From Chrysaora quinquecirrha (lineage: Eukaryota; Cnidaria; Scyphozoa; Semaeostomeae; Pelagiidae): 64,000 bases of DNA. The stretch spans positions 8,489,220 through 8,553,219 of the forward strand of contig JACTAT010000039.1 of NCBI GenBank assembly GCA_014526335.1. The letters run 5' to 3'. Below are positions 22,001 to 30,837 of this stretch, piece after piece (positions within the stretch are counted from its first letter, which is position 1; each line of letters begins with the position of its first letter). Both the position numbers and the translations under genes were made by a program. The notes below the pieces were generated by a model, which did no database searches, had not been told where the DNA came from, and saw nothing but the letters and a program-made list of their open reading frames with translations.

Positions 22001-25000
22001 TGCCTTTACTCCAAATCAACAATCAAATTTTCCTTATTGCTTGTTACAGACAAAACAGTTACAGATGTTACAGATTTGTCTTCACAAACAATGCTTGTCC
22101 GTTTGGCCACGTCGCAAAACATTGCTTGACAATCAGAACTTGCTTGGCAATGTTTTTTGAAAACTTCCGAAACATTCTGCTTGCCGTCCTGCTTGCCGCA
22201 AGCAAAAATGTTTGTTTAACAATGTTTTGTGATGTGACCAAACGATCAAACATTTGAACAAGCAAATTTCAGATACTATCAATGTTTGATGGTGTGGCCA
22301 GGACCTTATTATTCAACCTAGTTTTCCCCCACCCCAAATTAACTATAATTCTAAGGCCCTGGCCAGACGATCAAACATTGTTTATCAAACATTTGAAATT
22401 TGCTTGTCAAGCGAAATGTTTTACCGTTTGACCACGTCACCAAACAATGCTTGACAACCCTGATTGCTTGCGTCAAACAAAAAAACCTTTTTTCAACTTT
22501 TTCCAAAATATCGCTCAATGATATCTGCATATTGATTCTTGTCAAGCAATGTTTACTGACATGGTCAAGCGCGCAAACATTGCTTGCTGAGCAATTTTAA
22601 ATGTTTGACAAACAATGTTTGATCTTTTGGCGATGGCCTAAGTCACTATATGAATGATATGTAAAAAGATGAGAGCCAAACGTTTTGGAAGGGAAGCCAT
22701 CATCAGATTTCTGTATTTCCAGCCTTGGTTTCTGTATTTCCAACCTGGAAAATATAATGCTCCTGATGACGTTTTTATCGAGAAAGATAAATTTTAATCT
22801 TCACATTTAAATAAAATTTTGATTATTAATAGCTTTCGTGTTTTGAAGGAATTGAAAAAAGCTCAGAGCTGGAAAACTCAAATAGAGACATTTAAAAAGC
22901 AGGTATAAAGATCTTTAATTCCTAAATCTCCTATATATGTTTGAGTTTGTTCTCCTTAATAGTTCTTTGATTAATGAAATGATGTCTTTTTTATACTTAG
23001 CTATATGAGCAGCAGTCAAAAAATCTGGATTTAGAAAAACGAAACGACAAAGCAGAATTTGAATCAAAGAGGGCGAAAGAAAAGCTACAGATGTTGGAAG
23101 CAGAGAACGAAGTGCGTATATTGAATTCCTTATGTTATTTAAGATTTGATCTCAGAGGGGGAGGATGCTCATGAGAGAGGGGTACTCATTGAAGAGGAGA
23201 GACTCATTGGGGAGGGGGAAGTTCATTGTATAGAGTGATATTCTTTGGAAGAAAGAAATGCTCATTTGAGAGAGGGGATGATCATCGGAGTGTGTACCGC
23301 GTATTGGATAGAGTGGCACTTATTGGAGAATTGGAGAGGGGGATGCTCATTGAAGAGGCGGTGTCGCATTGGAGAGAATACAATTTACTGTCTTGCAAAG
23401 CAGCCAGGCCTGGTTTTCCATTATAAACGCTGTCTTGTCCTTTCTTTAATTGTATTAATTTGAATATTTTTTCAGAGGCTGAAATTAGAAAGAAATACTC
23501 TTCGGGAAACGAATGAAGAATTGACGCTTAATTCATCAAAACAACCTGGTAAGATGAAACATCTCTTTATTCCACTAAATATAAGTGTATTTTTTTACTT
23601 TTTTTCCACTGTGCTATTCTCCGAAGAACTTTTCTCAACTCTCTGTTATTTTTCTCTGTCCAGCTTTTCTCTCACTTCTCTGCTTGAAGGACAAAATTTG
23701 CTTATTCAGGGAAGTTTTATGGAACTTTAGGTAAAAAGGGGAATACCAAAACAGGAACTGAGTTGATGAAGAGTGGTCTGCGTGGGCAGACTCTTGAGTC
23801 ATAGGCGTGTTGAGCTGGAGGACACAGAGGACAGAGGAAAATGGAAGAAAGATGTCAGTAAATGGGTGTACTTGCTAGGCCATGGTTCAAATGAAGAAGT
23901 TCTAACTTGCTCTGCTTTCTTCCGTTACCCTTTCTCTGGTCTAGTACTCACGCTTGGCTTGGCTTGGCTTTGCTTTCGCATCTTTCTTTAATTTGGTTCA
24001 CTGTTGATCTGTTTCTTAAAATGAATTTTGATAACATTTTCTAGGTTTATTGCCAGCATTCGAAGATGGAAATAGTCCTACTAATTCAATTTCAGAAGAT
24101 ATGCTGCAAATGGATGATTCTATTTCACCAGAAATAAAGTAAGAACAGACATTAATTACTTACATGAAATACCATGCTTAATATACTTTTAGGCTTTGGT
24201 CCGTATTTCATGTGACAGTTTTTGTTTAATCAATCAATAGCCCACTTGGTAACTTAATTTTAATTTTTTAAGGAGCAAATTCATTCGATTGAAACACGAG
24301 AATAAAATGCTGAAATTACAGATGGAGGGAAATGAAAATGAAAAAATCCAAGTTCTTCAAAGTATGTTAGATGATATGAAGGAACAGAAGAATGAAATGG
24401 AAACTGAGAATAGGTAAGGTACCATTTGTTTGACTGACTGACTGACTGACTGACTGACTGACTGACTGACTGACTGACTGACTGACTGACTGACTGACTG
24501 ACTGACTGACTGACTGACTGACTGACTGACTGACTGACTGACTGACTGACTGACTGACCAAATTTTCTCTGTTTATTTTCAGACAGCAACATCAGAAAAT
24601 ATTAGAACTTCAAGGAGAATTAGAAGATGCTCTGAAAGAAAAACAAGATGACGTCCAAAAATCATCTCAAGAAGAACAAGATTTGAAGAAGAAGCTTCAT
24701 TTGCATTTGTGAGTATAACTTTATTACTTTACTAGTTCATTAACCATCAGCCCTGTCTTACAGCTCACAGCTGATCTTCATTATCAGTGCTGCCAAGTCT
24801 TGGAACAACCTATAACGTTTATGCTTCTTCAGCACCTATATTTTCTTTCAGTTTAAAAGCTCAAAAAGCAAGCATAGTCTGACTTCTCTGCCCAATCCCA
24901 TTACTTTTTCATTTCTTGGGTTTTTAAGCCCACCAGGCTTAGGCTTAAATATCATGTTCAAACATTTCTGTCACAACTAGCTGCTCCAGTATCGCTATAT

Positions 25001-28000
25001 GTTTAACCACGTTTCTGGTACGTTTATTAATTTAGAACGCATTGCCTTTGTTTGGAAAGGGCAAAGTATTTCTGGGGTTTTTTAGGCCCACCAGGCTTAG
25101 GCCTCAACATAACGTTCAAAAATTGCTGTCAGAACTAGCTGCCCCAGTATCGCTATATGTTTAACCACGTTTCTGGTACGTTTATTAATTTAGAACGCAT
25201 TGCCTTTGTTTGGGAACGGCAAAGTATTTCTGGGGCTTTTTAGGCCCACCAGGCTTAGGCCTCAACATAACGTTCAAAAATTGCTGTCAGAACTAGCTGT
25301 CCAAGTTTCATGGATGTTTTGTAAGGTTTCTCGTACCTTTTGTTGATTAAAAACTCATTGGCTTTGCGTAAGGAAGGCAAGATTGAAACATCACTTTCAT
25401 TAATTGAGTCATTTGAAGCAGGATTGTTAGAAAATTCTCTTTGTGCATTGATTCGATGATGCACATTTACTTACTCAAGGCATCTTATTCAAGGTTTCTT
25501 ATTCAATCCTTATTCAGAGAACAGCTAAGAGAAGCAAGTCAAGAGTTACAACGAAAGAAAAGTTATATTGACGATCTGGAATCAAAATCAAATAGCAATT
25601 GTAAGCAAATCAAAATTTTTTAAGCAGACTCTGCAATAAACAATAATGGCCCTTGACCGTCTAAATTCATCCCTTTAGAAACTACACAATCCGTTATCGT
25701 GAAAATCAAAAACCACTTCTTCAGTCCACTAGAAGGAAAACTTAAACCTAAGAAACTTTTGCGACATAGCTTTCTTTTTTCAACTAGATAATTAATATCT
25801 TTTCGTGTGATTTTCAAATACACTCTTGGGGGTGCAGTAGCGTCATGGTCTAATCGAGCTGACTCGTGGTGTCAGGAACTCAGTGAGGTCGTGGTTCGAA
25901 CCCTAGCTACTGTAGCGACACAGCAGTCTACATACTTCTGAGATCCTAGTGACTGGCGCTAAAAACCATTTCACCTTCACTTATTACTCAAAAAGAGTAC
26001 ATAATGCCATCCTAGATTATTGATATACTCTTTAAGAAGCATGTTGAAAGTGCCAAAACGTAAGGAACCCTAATACAATTGGTGGAGAAAAGCTGCTTAT
26101 AAAAATTATTGAACCCAGGTATGTTAAGCTTAACTGACTTTCCTTCGATATTGCTTTTTAGCTGATGAAATCCTGAGTCTACGAGAAAAACTCATGAAGA
26201 AGGATGAAGACATGAGGCAAATGGAAGATAGATACAAGAAGTATTTAGATAAAGCCAAACAGGTTTGTTTCATTATCTCATGCATTGAAATTGTTGTTAG
26301 TTGTTAATGTCAAAGAAAGGCCACAAGGGACTGTAAAGCCCTGGACAAGCGATCAAACATTGCTTGTCAAACATTTGAGATTGTGCTTTACAAGCAATGT
26401 TTGACATTTGGCCGCATCACAAACATTGTATGACAAGCAGAATTCGATCATCAATGCTTTAGAAAACTTAGTATCAAGCAAGAAATGTTAGACGAGCAAT
26501 GCTTTGCGATGTTGCCAAAGGTCAAGCATTAGCAAATCGCAAATGTTTGACCAACAATATTTGATCGTTTGGCCAGTTTTGAATTTTTTCGAAAACGTTG
26601 CTGAGTGAATTCTGCTTGTCAAGCAATATTTTGCGATGTATCCAAACGATCGAATATTGCTTGTAAAGGAAATCGTAAACGGCCAAGCATTGCTTGTAAA
26701 GCAAACTCAAATGTTTGACCAACAATGTTTGATCGTTTGGCCAAGGCTTAAGAAAGATTCTCTAAATTATATTCAAAGCAGATAGAAGCCTTCTTCCATT
26801 GCTAAGACAATTTTCACTAAGGTATTTTTAGTACGTTTTCAGAAGACGGGACAAAATATGCGCTTCGGAGTCTATCGCAAAGATGAGGCGTCTACTAGAA
26901 ACAGAAGGTGGCCAAAAATGTGCCAATAATATTGTCTTTTCATTTATTTGTTTCAGGTCATCAGAACTCTAGATCCAAAACAGAACACCCATGCCGAGGT
27001 TTCATAATTTATCATTTTAAAGTTTTCCTTATCTTTTGAATAGTTAACTCTGCTACTAATTATGACTTTAAATGGCTGACGAAGATCATATCGATATCAA
27101 GAGACTAGTTCAATGATGTTAAATTTCTCTGCAAAGTCTACAAGCTCTGGAGTCAGGAGATTTCGGAGCCTCCAAAGTCTCCGATTTTCCCGAGAGTCGT
27201 CCAATGGAACGGGCTTTCGATCTCTCGGAAGGCTCCAGAAAAAGAAGACGCAGAAAAGGGTCCCAAAACGCACCCTGGATGATTTGATTAAATTGTCTCT
27301 TTATTTAGGTACAGCAGTTACGGAACCAGTTACAAGACAAAGAAAAAATGATAGAGCACTTGGAGGTATTGTACGACATTTTTCTTGCTTTTACTGCAAT
27401 GGTTGTTACTATATTCAGCGACCACAACTAGACTCGTAACAGAAGTCGCAAATTCATTCGTTCGTAGATCTGTTTACAGTTTCGCTCAAATTAAACAGAA
27501 TGTTACTTCATAATTTTTAGAGAGATCATGAACGCATGAAGACAACACGAGAACGAGAAGAAAAGCTAATCATTAGTGCATGGTATGAAATGGTAAGAAT
27601 TTAAAGAAAAATTTTGATATTTACTAACAGTTGATTTTAGTCTAGAACTGAAGCTCTACCTAAATAATAGGGTCTTATCTGGCATAAGGGTCTTACCTGG
27701 AATTAGGGTCTTATCTGGAATTAGGGATTTATCTGGAATTAGGGATTTATCTGGAATTAGGGATTTATCTGGAAGCTCTACCTAGATGGGGTCTTATCAA
27801 ATTCTTATGTCATTGTAAAATAGCATTTTTATTTTTTCGCAGAGTATGCGACTGCATCGTAAAGCAGCAGAAGAAAGATTGGCTGGTAGTTCTGGATTAT
27901 CATTTCTTGCACGTCAAAGGCAAGCTGCATCATCTAGACGTGGGACACCTCAGAAAGCCATGAAAACAGCTATTAATGCTACGTATGTCGATTAATTTTT

Positions 28001-28949
28001 CCTAGCTACTTACTTCTCTAAATTGCGAGAAAGAGCGGAACATCTTTGGTTATGCTTAAAAGCTTTTTCGCCTGTTACTCCTCAGAGTATAAACGTCAGA
28101 AACAGACCGAAACAATTGACTAGACAGCATTTATATCCAGATGCAGGTCGAAATGCACCAATAGACCTACCGCCTTAGTCAGTTGTTTCAGTCTGTTTCT
28201 GACGTTTATACTCTGAGGAATATGACGAAAAAAGCTTTTAAGTACTACCGAAACAAATGGCGGTATTTATACCCAGATGCTGAATGAAATGCACCAATGG
28301 AAAAGCGAAGCTAGATTGGTATTGTGTTTTGAAAACCAATCAGCTCGCTGGATTGGGGGATTTTCATTTGATTTTGATTTGATTTTCCATGGGATTTTCA
28401 TTTGGGGGTTTTAAGATCGACAACAAAACTAAAACGCCGGTTCTTTGTAGACAGAAAGAGTTCGCTTTCTCACTTTCACTCTTCGGTTGATTCTATTGGT
28501 CTTCCCGCTGTGGCCCGCAAGCTGAATGGTGTTGAAAATACAATGCCAGTTCGGCTTCCCTTACTGATAGAGCATTTCGTCGGGATCAAATCTACTAAAC
28601 TTAAACTTCCAAGTTTAGTAAGTCAAAAACCAACCAACAAGAACTCTAAAAAATTGACCATTTCATATATTTTAAATTCATCTTTTAAATCAATTCTCAT
28701 TTCTAACATAATACCTTGGATTTTTCATTAAGTGATAAACACCTTAAAAGAAGTTGTTTTAATACATTACAGAGCGTTTTTGAATTTATATTCAGTTTAT
28801 AAATATGAGGGGCAAAAGATACACTTAAAAACATACTATAAATTTAAATACGGTATTTGAAAGCGAAATCTTTAATTAAATGTAAGTAAGTTATATACTA
28901 TAATTGTTACTAATTTTGTTTCAGCGAGTCCTCTGAGAAAGAAGAATAG
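16055..28949 (+). CDS. HOOK: HOOK family dynein-activating adaptor, 5' end missing
   Basis: Exons: 16055-16105, 16211-16262, 16700-16780, 17021-17088, 17865-17930, 19067-19150, 19784-19881, 20371-20444, 20904-20968, 21377-21460, 21737-21779, 21869-21954, 22849-22902, 23001-23111, 23476-23548, 24045-24138, 24273-24413, 24583-24708, 25518-25600, 26162-26262, 26957-26998, 27309-27365, 27521-27592, 27843-27982, 28925-28949 (TAG). They total 1971 nt, 656 residues, one frame. Seen: second half of the N-terminal Hook domain (ISNLRKVLKGVLDYY, LQLVLGCAVNC, VIMGLDEEVQHDVMNAIQE), a long coiled coil, and the C-terminal EDMRQMEDRYKKYLDKAKQ…LIISAWYEMSMRLHRKA. Family role: the Hook domain binds dynein light intermediate chain, the coiled coil scaffolds dynein-dynactin, and the C terminus binds cargo factors (FTS/FHIP). 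Vertebrate HOOKs are about 720 residues, so some 65 N-terminal residues are missing. Paralogue number (1-3) is not assignable. Confidence 0.95.
16370..16500. mobile_element. MITE family F, partial
   Basis: CTCAGAGTATAAACAGTAGA, then AACAGACCAAAACAATT and AGATGCAGATCGAAAAG, resemble the left half of the 28039-28262 copy. No right arm seen. HOOK intron. Confidence 0.5.
17135..17345 (-). mobile_element. SINE-like family 2, minus orientation
   Basis: TGGCATGCCACAATAGATGG, then GATTCAAATC, is the reverse complement of the family's B-box and GGTATGCC region. The leader follows, reversed (AACTCCAAGTCTCACAGCCC, then CTCTCCTCCTGTTTTGACTT). HOOK intron 17089-17864. Confidence 0.7.
17485..17580 (+). 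mobile_element. SINE-like family 2 fragment
   Basis: TTAAGCTCTTTCGCTCAGTT (A-box), CAGTCCAGCTTCGAATCCC (B-box) and TATGCCACTTGTGGAAAAAT match the tRNA-like half of the unit at 5062-5725. The leader is absent. Confidence 0.65.
18090..18415 (-). mobile_element. SINE family 1, minus orientation, split by a MITE
   Basis: AAAATGATATGGTGTATTAAG on the left and GCGCCAGTCGCTAGGATCTC…AGCCTCGACGCTACATCACC on the right together match the minus copy at 13925-14100. They are separated by the 142-bp element at 18122-18263. HOOK intron 17931-19066. Confidence 0.75.
18122..18263. mobile_element. 142-bp MITE (family K) with 7-bp target duplication
   Basis: Termini CTAGACTGATTACCTG and CAGGTAATCAGTCTAG are perfect 16-bp inverted repeats. 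TATTAAG is present immediately on both sides (18115-18121 and 18264-18270). The interior holds a second inverted pair GCGCTCAAACT/AGTTTGAGCG. It is inserted into a SINE family 1 copy. A related half copy lies at 47693-47766. Confidence 0.9.
18416..19066 (+). other. HOOK intron remainder, no recognised element
   Basis: AT-rich sequence with a TATATA-rich stretch near 18855-18910. No gene or repeat family recognised. Confidence 0.45.
19151..19783 (+). other. HOOK intron, no recognised element
   Basis: AT-rich. AAAATGTTCTTAATCCGTTC around 19246 resembles internal words of MITE family J, but no terminus is seen. Confidence 0.4.
19967..20336. mobile_element. MITE family A copy (~370 bp)
   Basis: Left AAGGCACTTGCCAAACGATC, then AAACATGTTGGTC; right GATCATTTGGCCAGGACCTA, then AG. 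The ends are inverted repeats of each other. It occupies most of the HOOK intron 19882-20370 and ends about 35 bp before the next exon. Confidence 0.8.
20810..20864. repeat. Short hairpin with 13-bp perfect arms
   Basis: TCTCGACTTTTCA (20810-20822) and TGAAAAGTCGAGA (20852-20864) are perfect reverse complements with a 29-nt loop, 40 bp upstream of a HOOK exon. Confidence 0.6.
20975..21370. repeat. Degenerate AATCATTC/TCAATCAT simple repeat
   Basis: Nearly all of this HOOK intron is a decayed four-base CATT/AATC-type repeat (ATCATTCAATCATTCCCTCA-like), with longer recurring words such as AATCACTTAGTGAATCATTC. Confidence 0.75.
22045..22308. mobile_element. MITE family A copy
   Basis: Internal family words CGTTTGGCCACGTCGCAAAA-like and TTGACAATCAGAACTTGCTTG. 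Right end GATGGTGTGGCCAGGACCTT. The left terminus is weak. HOOK intron 21955-22848. Confidence 0.7.
22354..22642. mobile_element. MITE family A, nearly complete copy (~289 bp)
   Basis: Left AAGGCCCTGGCCAGACGATC, then AAACATTGTTTATC; right AACAATGTTTGATCTTTTGG, then CGATGGCCTAAG. The terminal inverted repeats are about 28 bp and TAA/TTA-like bases flank both ends, which would suit a 3-bp duplication. It lies 45 bp after the copy at 22045. Confidence 0.85.
23150..23350. repeat. Degenerate purine-rich tandem repeat
   Basis: Words such as GAGAGGGG, GGATGCTCATTGAAGAG and GGGGAGGGGGAAGTTCATTG recur irregularly at roughly 25-50 bp spacing. ORFs here (from 23226 and 23245) are repeat translations inside a HOOK intron. 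Confidence 0.6.
24431..24558. repeat. (TGAC)32 tetranucleotide microsatellite
   Basis: 128 bp of uninterrupted TGAC units. It makes up three quarters of the 169-bp HOOK intron 24414-24582, starting 18 bp after the donor and ending 24 bp before the next exon. The minus-strand SQSV repeat ORFs are its translation. Confidence 0.98.
24915..25340. repeat. 158-bp tandem repeat, ~2.7 copies
   Basis: CACCAGGCTTAGG recurs at 24931, 25089 and 25247, a 158-bp period, with the shared interior CAGTATCGCTATATGTTTAA and CGTTTATTAATTTAGAACGC. The last copy diverges after CAGAACTAGCTG. HOOK intron 24709-25517. Confidence 0.9.
25833..25985 (+). mobile_element. tRNA-related SINE family 1, plus orientation
   Basis: TGCAGTAGCGTCATGGTCTA, then ATCGAGCTGACTCGTGGTGT, with B-box GTGGTTCGAACCC and tail GATCCTAGTGACTGGCGCTA, then AAACCATTTCACCTTCACTT. 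HOOK intron 25601-26161. Confidence 0.78.
26336..26752. mobile_element. MITE family A, long copy with duplicated right part
   Basis: Left AAGCCCTGGACAAGCGATCA, then AACATTGC. The right-end word AACAATGTTTGATCGTTTGGCCA appears twice, near 26545 (as ACCAACAATATTTGATCGTTT) and again at about 26718-26740, so the copy holds an internal duplication or a second insertion. Confidence 0.75.
27669..27775. repeat. 19-bp minisatellite, about 6 copies
   Basis: GGGATTTATCTGGAATTAG and GGGTCTTATCTGGAATTAG variants repeat in tandem, in the short HOOK intron 27593-27842. Confidence 0.9.
28039..28262. mobile_element. Inverted-repeat MITE, family F copy 2
   Basis: Left CTTAAAAGCTTTTTCGCCTG, then TTACTCCTCAGAGTATAAACG; right CGTTTATACTCTGAGGAATA, then TGACGAAAAAAGCTTTTAAG. 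A long inverted repeat in the last HOOK intron. Confidence 0.82.
28263..28924 (+). other. Last HOOK intron remainder
   Basis: Contains a 109-codon ORF (28402-28731) with no recognisable domain and no support; not called as a gene. It has AT-rich stretches at the 3' side. Confidence 0.4.
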
Positions 28950-30837
28950 AGGCTTTTGAGGTATTTTCACATTTATTACCAGACATTAGCATATCACTTC
29001 ACAAGATTATAAACTATGGCTCAGTTTGATAATTTGCTGTTTCAGACAGGCCAGGATAGCTTTTTTGCTATCTGTGTAACAGAAATTTTCAAGGCAAGAT
29101 AACTTTATATTTAACTTAAAACGTTTCAAAAACCATAGATTATTATGTAAATTTCTTTGCTTTCATTTAACTGTTTTAAAAGGTGATAGTGTAAACAGAG
29201 CAACTTATGCAGTGTTGCAAGATAAATTCCCAAATTCTCAAATTAAAACATGTAATGTAAAGAGGGCATGTAAGGCTGTAAATTGTTCTTTTGGTTTAGA
29301 ATAAGAAGCTAAAAAGTGCAAATATAGAACAGCAAGTGATTTGCTTTAAGCTGACTTGAATGTGAAACTAAAACTTATTTCTGTTAGTGAAACTAAATTT
29401 TGAATGATTTGGAAATAAAAGGGGGACAAACACAAACAAAGTGTGCTTTTCATAATACCTGCTTGGGCTGTAAAACTGAATTTTGAACAAGTGTATGATT
29501 TTGATGATAGCCGATTAGGCTTGAAACCTAAACACGTTTCTGTTTGTCTGTTTTGATTCAAAGGAGTCAAGTCTTGATTGAATTTTAAGCATAAAGGATT
29601 AACTGAAAACAATCAACATTCCACATTTTCTCTAGTAACTTGAAACAGTGTGAAAAATTTGTTGATTAGGTTTAATTGAAAAATGTTTGCGTGTAGTCTT
29701 AGGTGCCAAATAAACGGGGCGTCCAAATAAAAAAGAGGGCAGGGGTAGGACATTTTTCGAAAATTTAATAAACAGGGGGGTCCTAATAACGTCCAGGGGA
29801 TGGGGGAAAAAGCTCAAAATTAATAAATTGGGGAAGGTTTATTTGGCACCTAAGAGTAATCCATTTAAACCTTGGAAAGTTTCATTAAAATCAAAGCAAG
29901 AACTTTTAAAGCAAATCATGAATAAACCAACGTTTTATAAAGTTATAAAACAACTTATCAGGCTTAAAACATAAACATGTTTTTGTTTAGGATACAAAAA
30001 CCAAGAGTCTGTTTTTTCTTTTGGCCCTTATTCTATTGCAGTAAATTTTGATAAACATTCTCCAAACCTTTAATTTGCAAGCAAAGAGGAGCTAGTATAT
30101 TTTGATAATTTTTATATTTCATCTTAATCTTTTCCTTCTTCTTAATGAAGTTGACTTGTCAAATTTTGTATTGGGAAGTGATGGCTTAATTTTAATCTTC
30201 TTAAACTTTATTTGAAATAGAGAAATTTGATTGTTATTAGTTTGATTTACTTGATTCAGGTTCCTATGTTTGACAAATCTGAAACATCTTTTTCATGCAG
30301 GTTTTCACGCAATTTTAATTCCAGCTTGTCTAACAAGTGGATTACTAATAATTGAGTCAGTTAAGTTTTAAGGTTACTAACTAAAACTTTAGCAAAGTAT
30401 TTCCATGTAATACTATTATTTAAATAATTCTATTTGTACCTTTTAAGGCACGGTAGCCTTGTCAGTCCTAGAGGACTGCTTTTCAGGGGGGGGGGGGGCA
30501 TGAAAAATAATTACAAATTAAAATGAAAAACTAACTAGTCAAAAAGTTAACATTAAATACAAAATATAAGGAAAATTATATATCCTACAAAACTAAGGGC
30601 AAAACTATATAAAATTGCAAAAAAATTGGCAAGCTGACCAGTGCTAAAAACACATTGCCAGACTTAATTATAATAAAACTCTACAAAATATGTTATCCAG
30701 TCAACTAACTCTAAAACAACATTGCACTCAACTCTCTTAAGGGACACGACTGTGTCCATTTAAAGCAATCAGAAAAAGATGAGGTTTTTTACTCTTAATA
30801 TAGAAATATTCACTTAAGGGCATTGACTGCATATAAT
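28950..30837. other. Convergent intergenic region between HOOK and the GT31 gene
   Basis: The 3' sides of both genes face each other here. It is AT-rich and should hold both 3' UTRs. It contains a MITE (29697-29855) and a run of 13 G near 30485-30497. No further coding evidence. Confidence 0.6.
29697..29855. mobile_element. MITE family D copy 1 (159 bp)
   Basis: TCTTAGGTGCCAAATAAACG at the left and GTTTATTTGGCACCTAAGAG (offset by one base) at the right form terminal inverted repeats. The interior is a G-rich set of AATAAACGGGG-like words. A 248-bp relative is at 48120-48367. Confidence 0.85.

Noticed and set aside
24281..24592. Minus-strand ORFs with a long SQSV repeat
   Set aside because: Pure translation of the (TGAC)32 microsatellite in a HOOK intron.
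27113..27439. 108-codon ORF overlapping a HOOK exon
   Set aside because: It reads the exon 27309-27365 out of the HOOK frame and otherwise covers intron.
28402..28731. 109-codon ORF in the last HOOK intron
   Set aside because: No recognisable domain or splice context; could be a chance frame or old mobile DNA.
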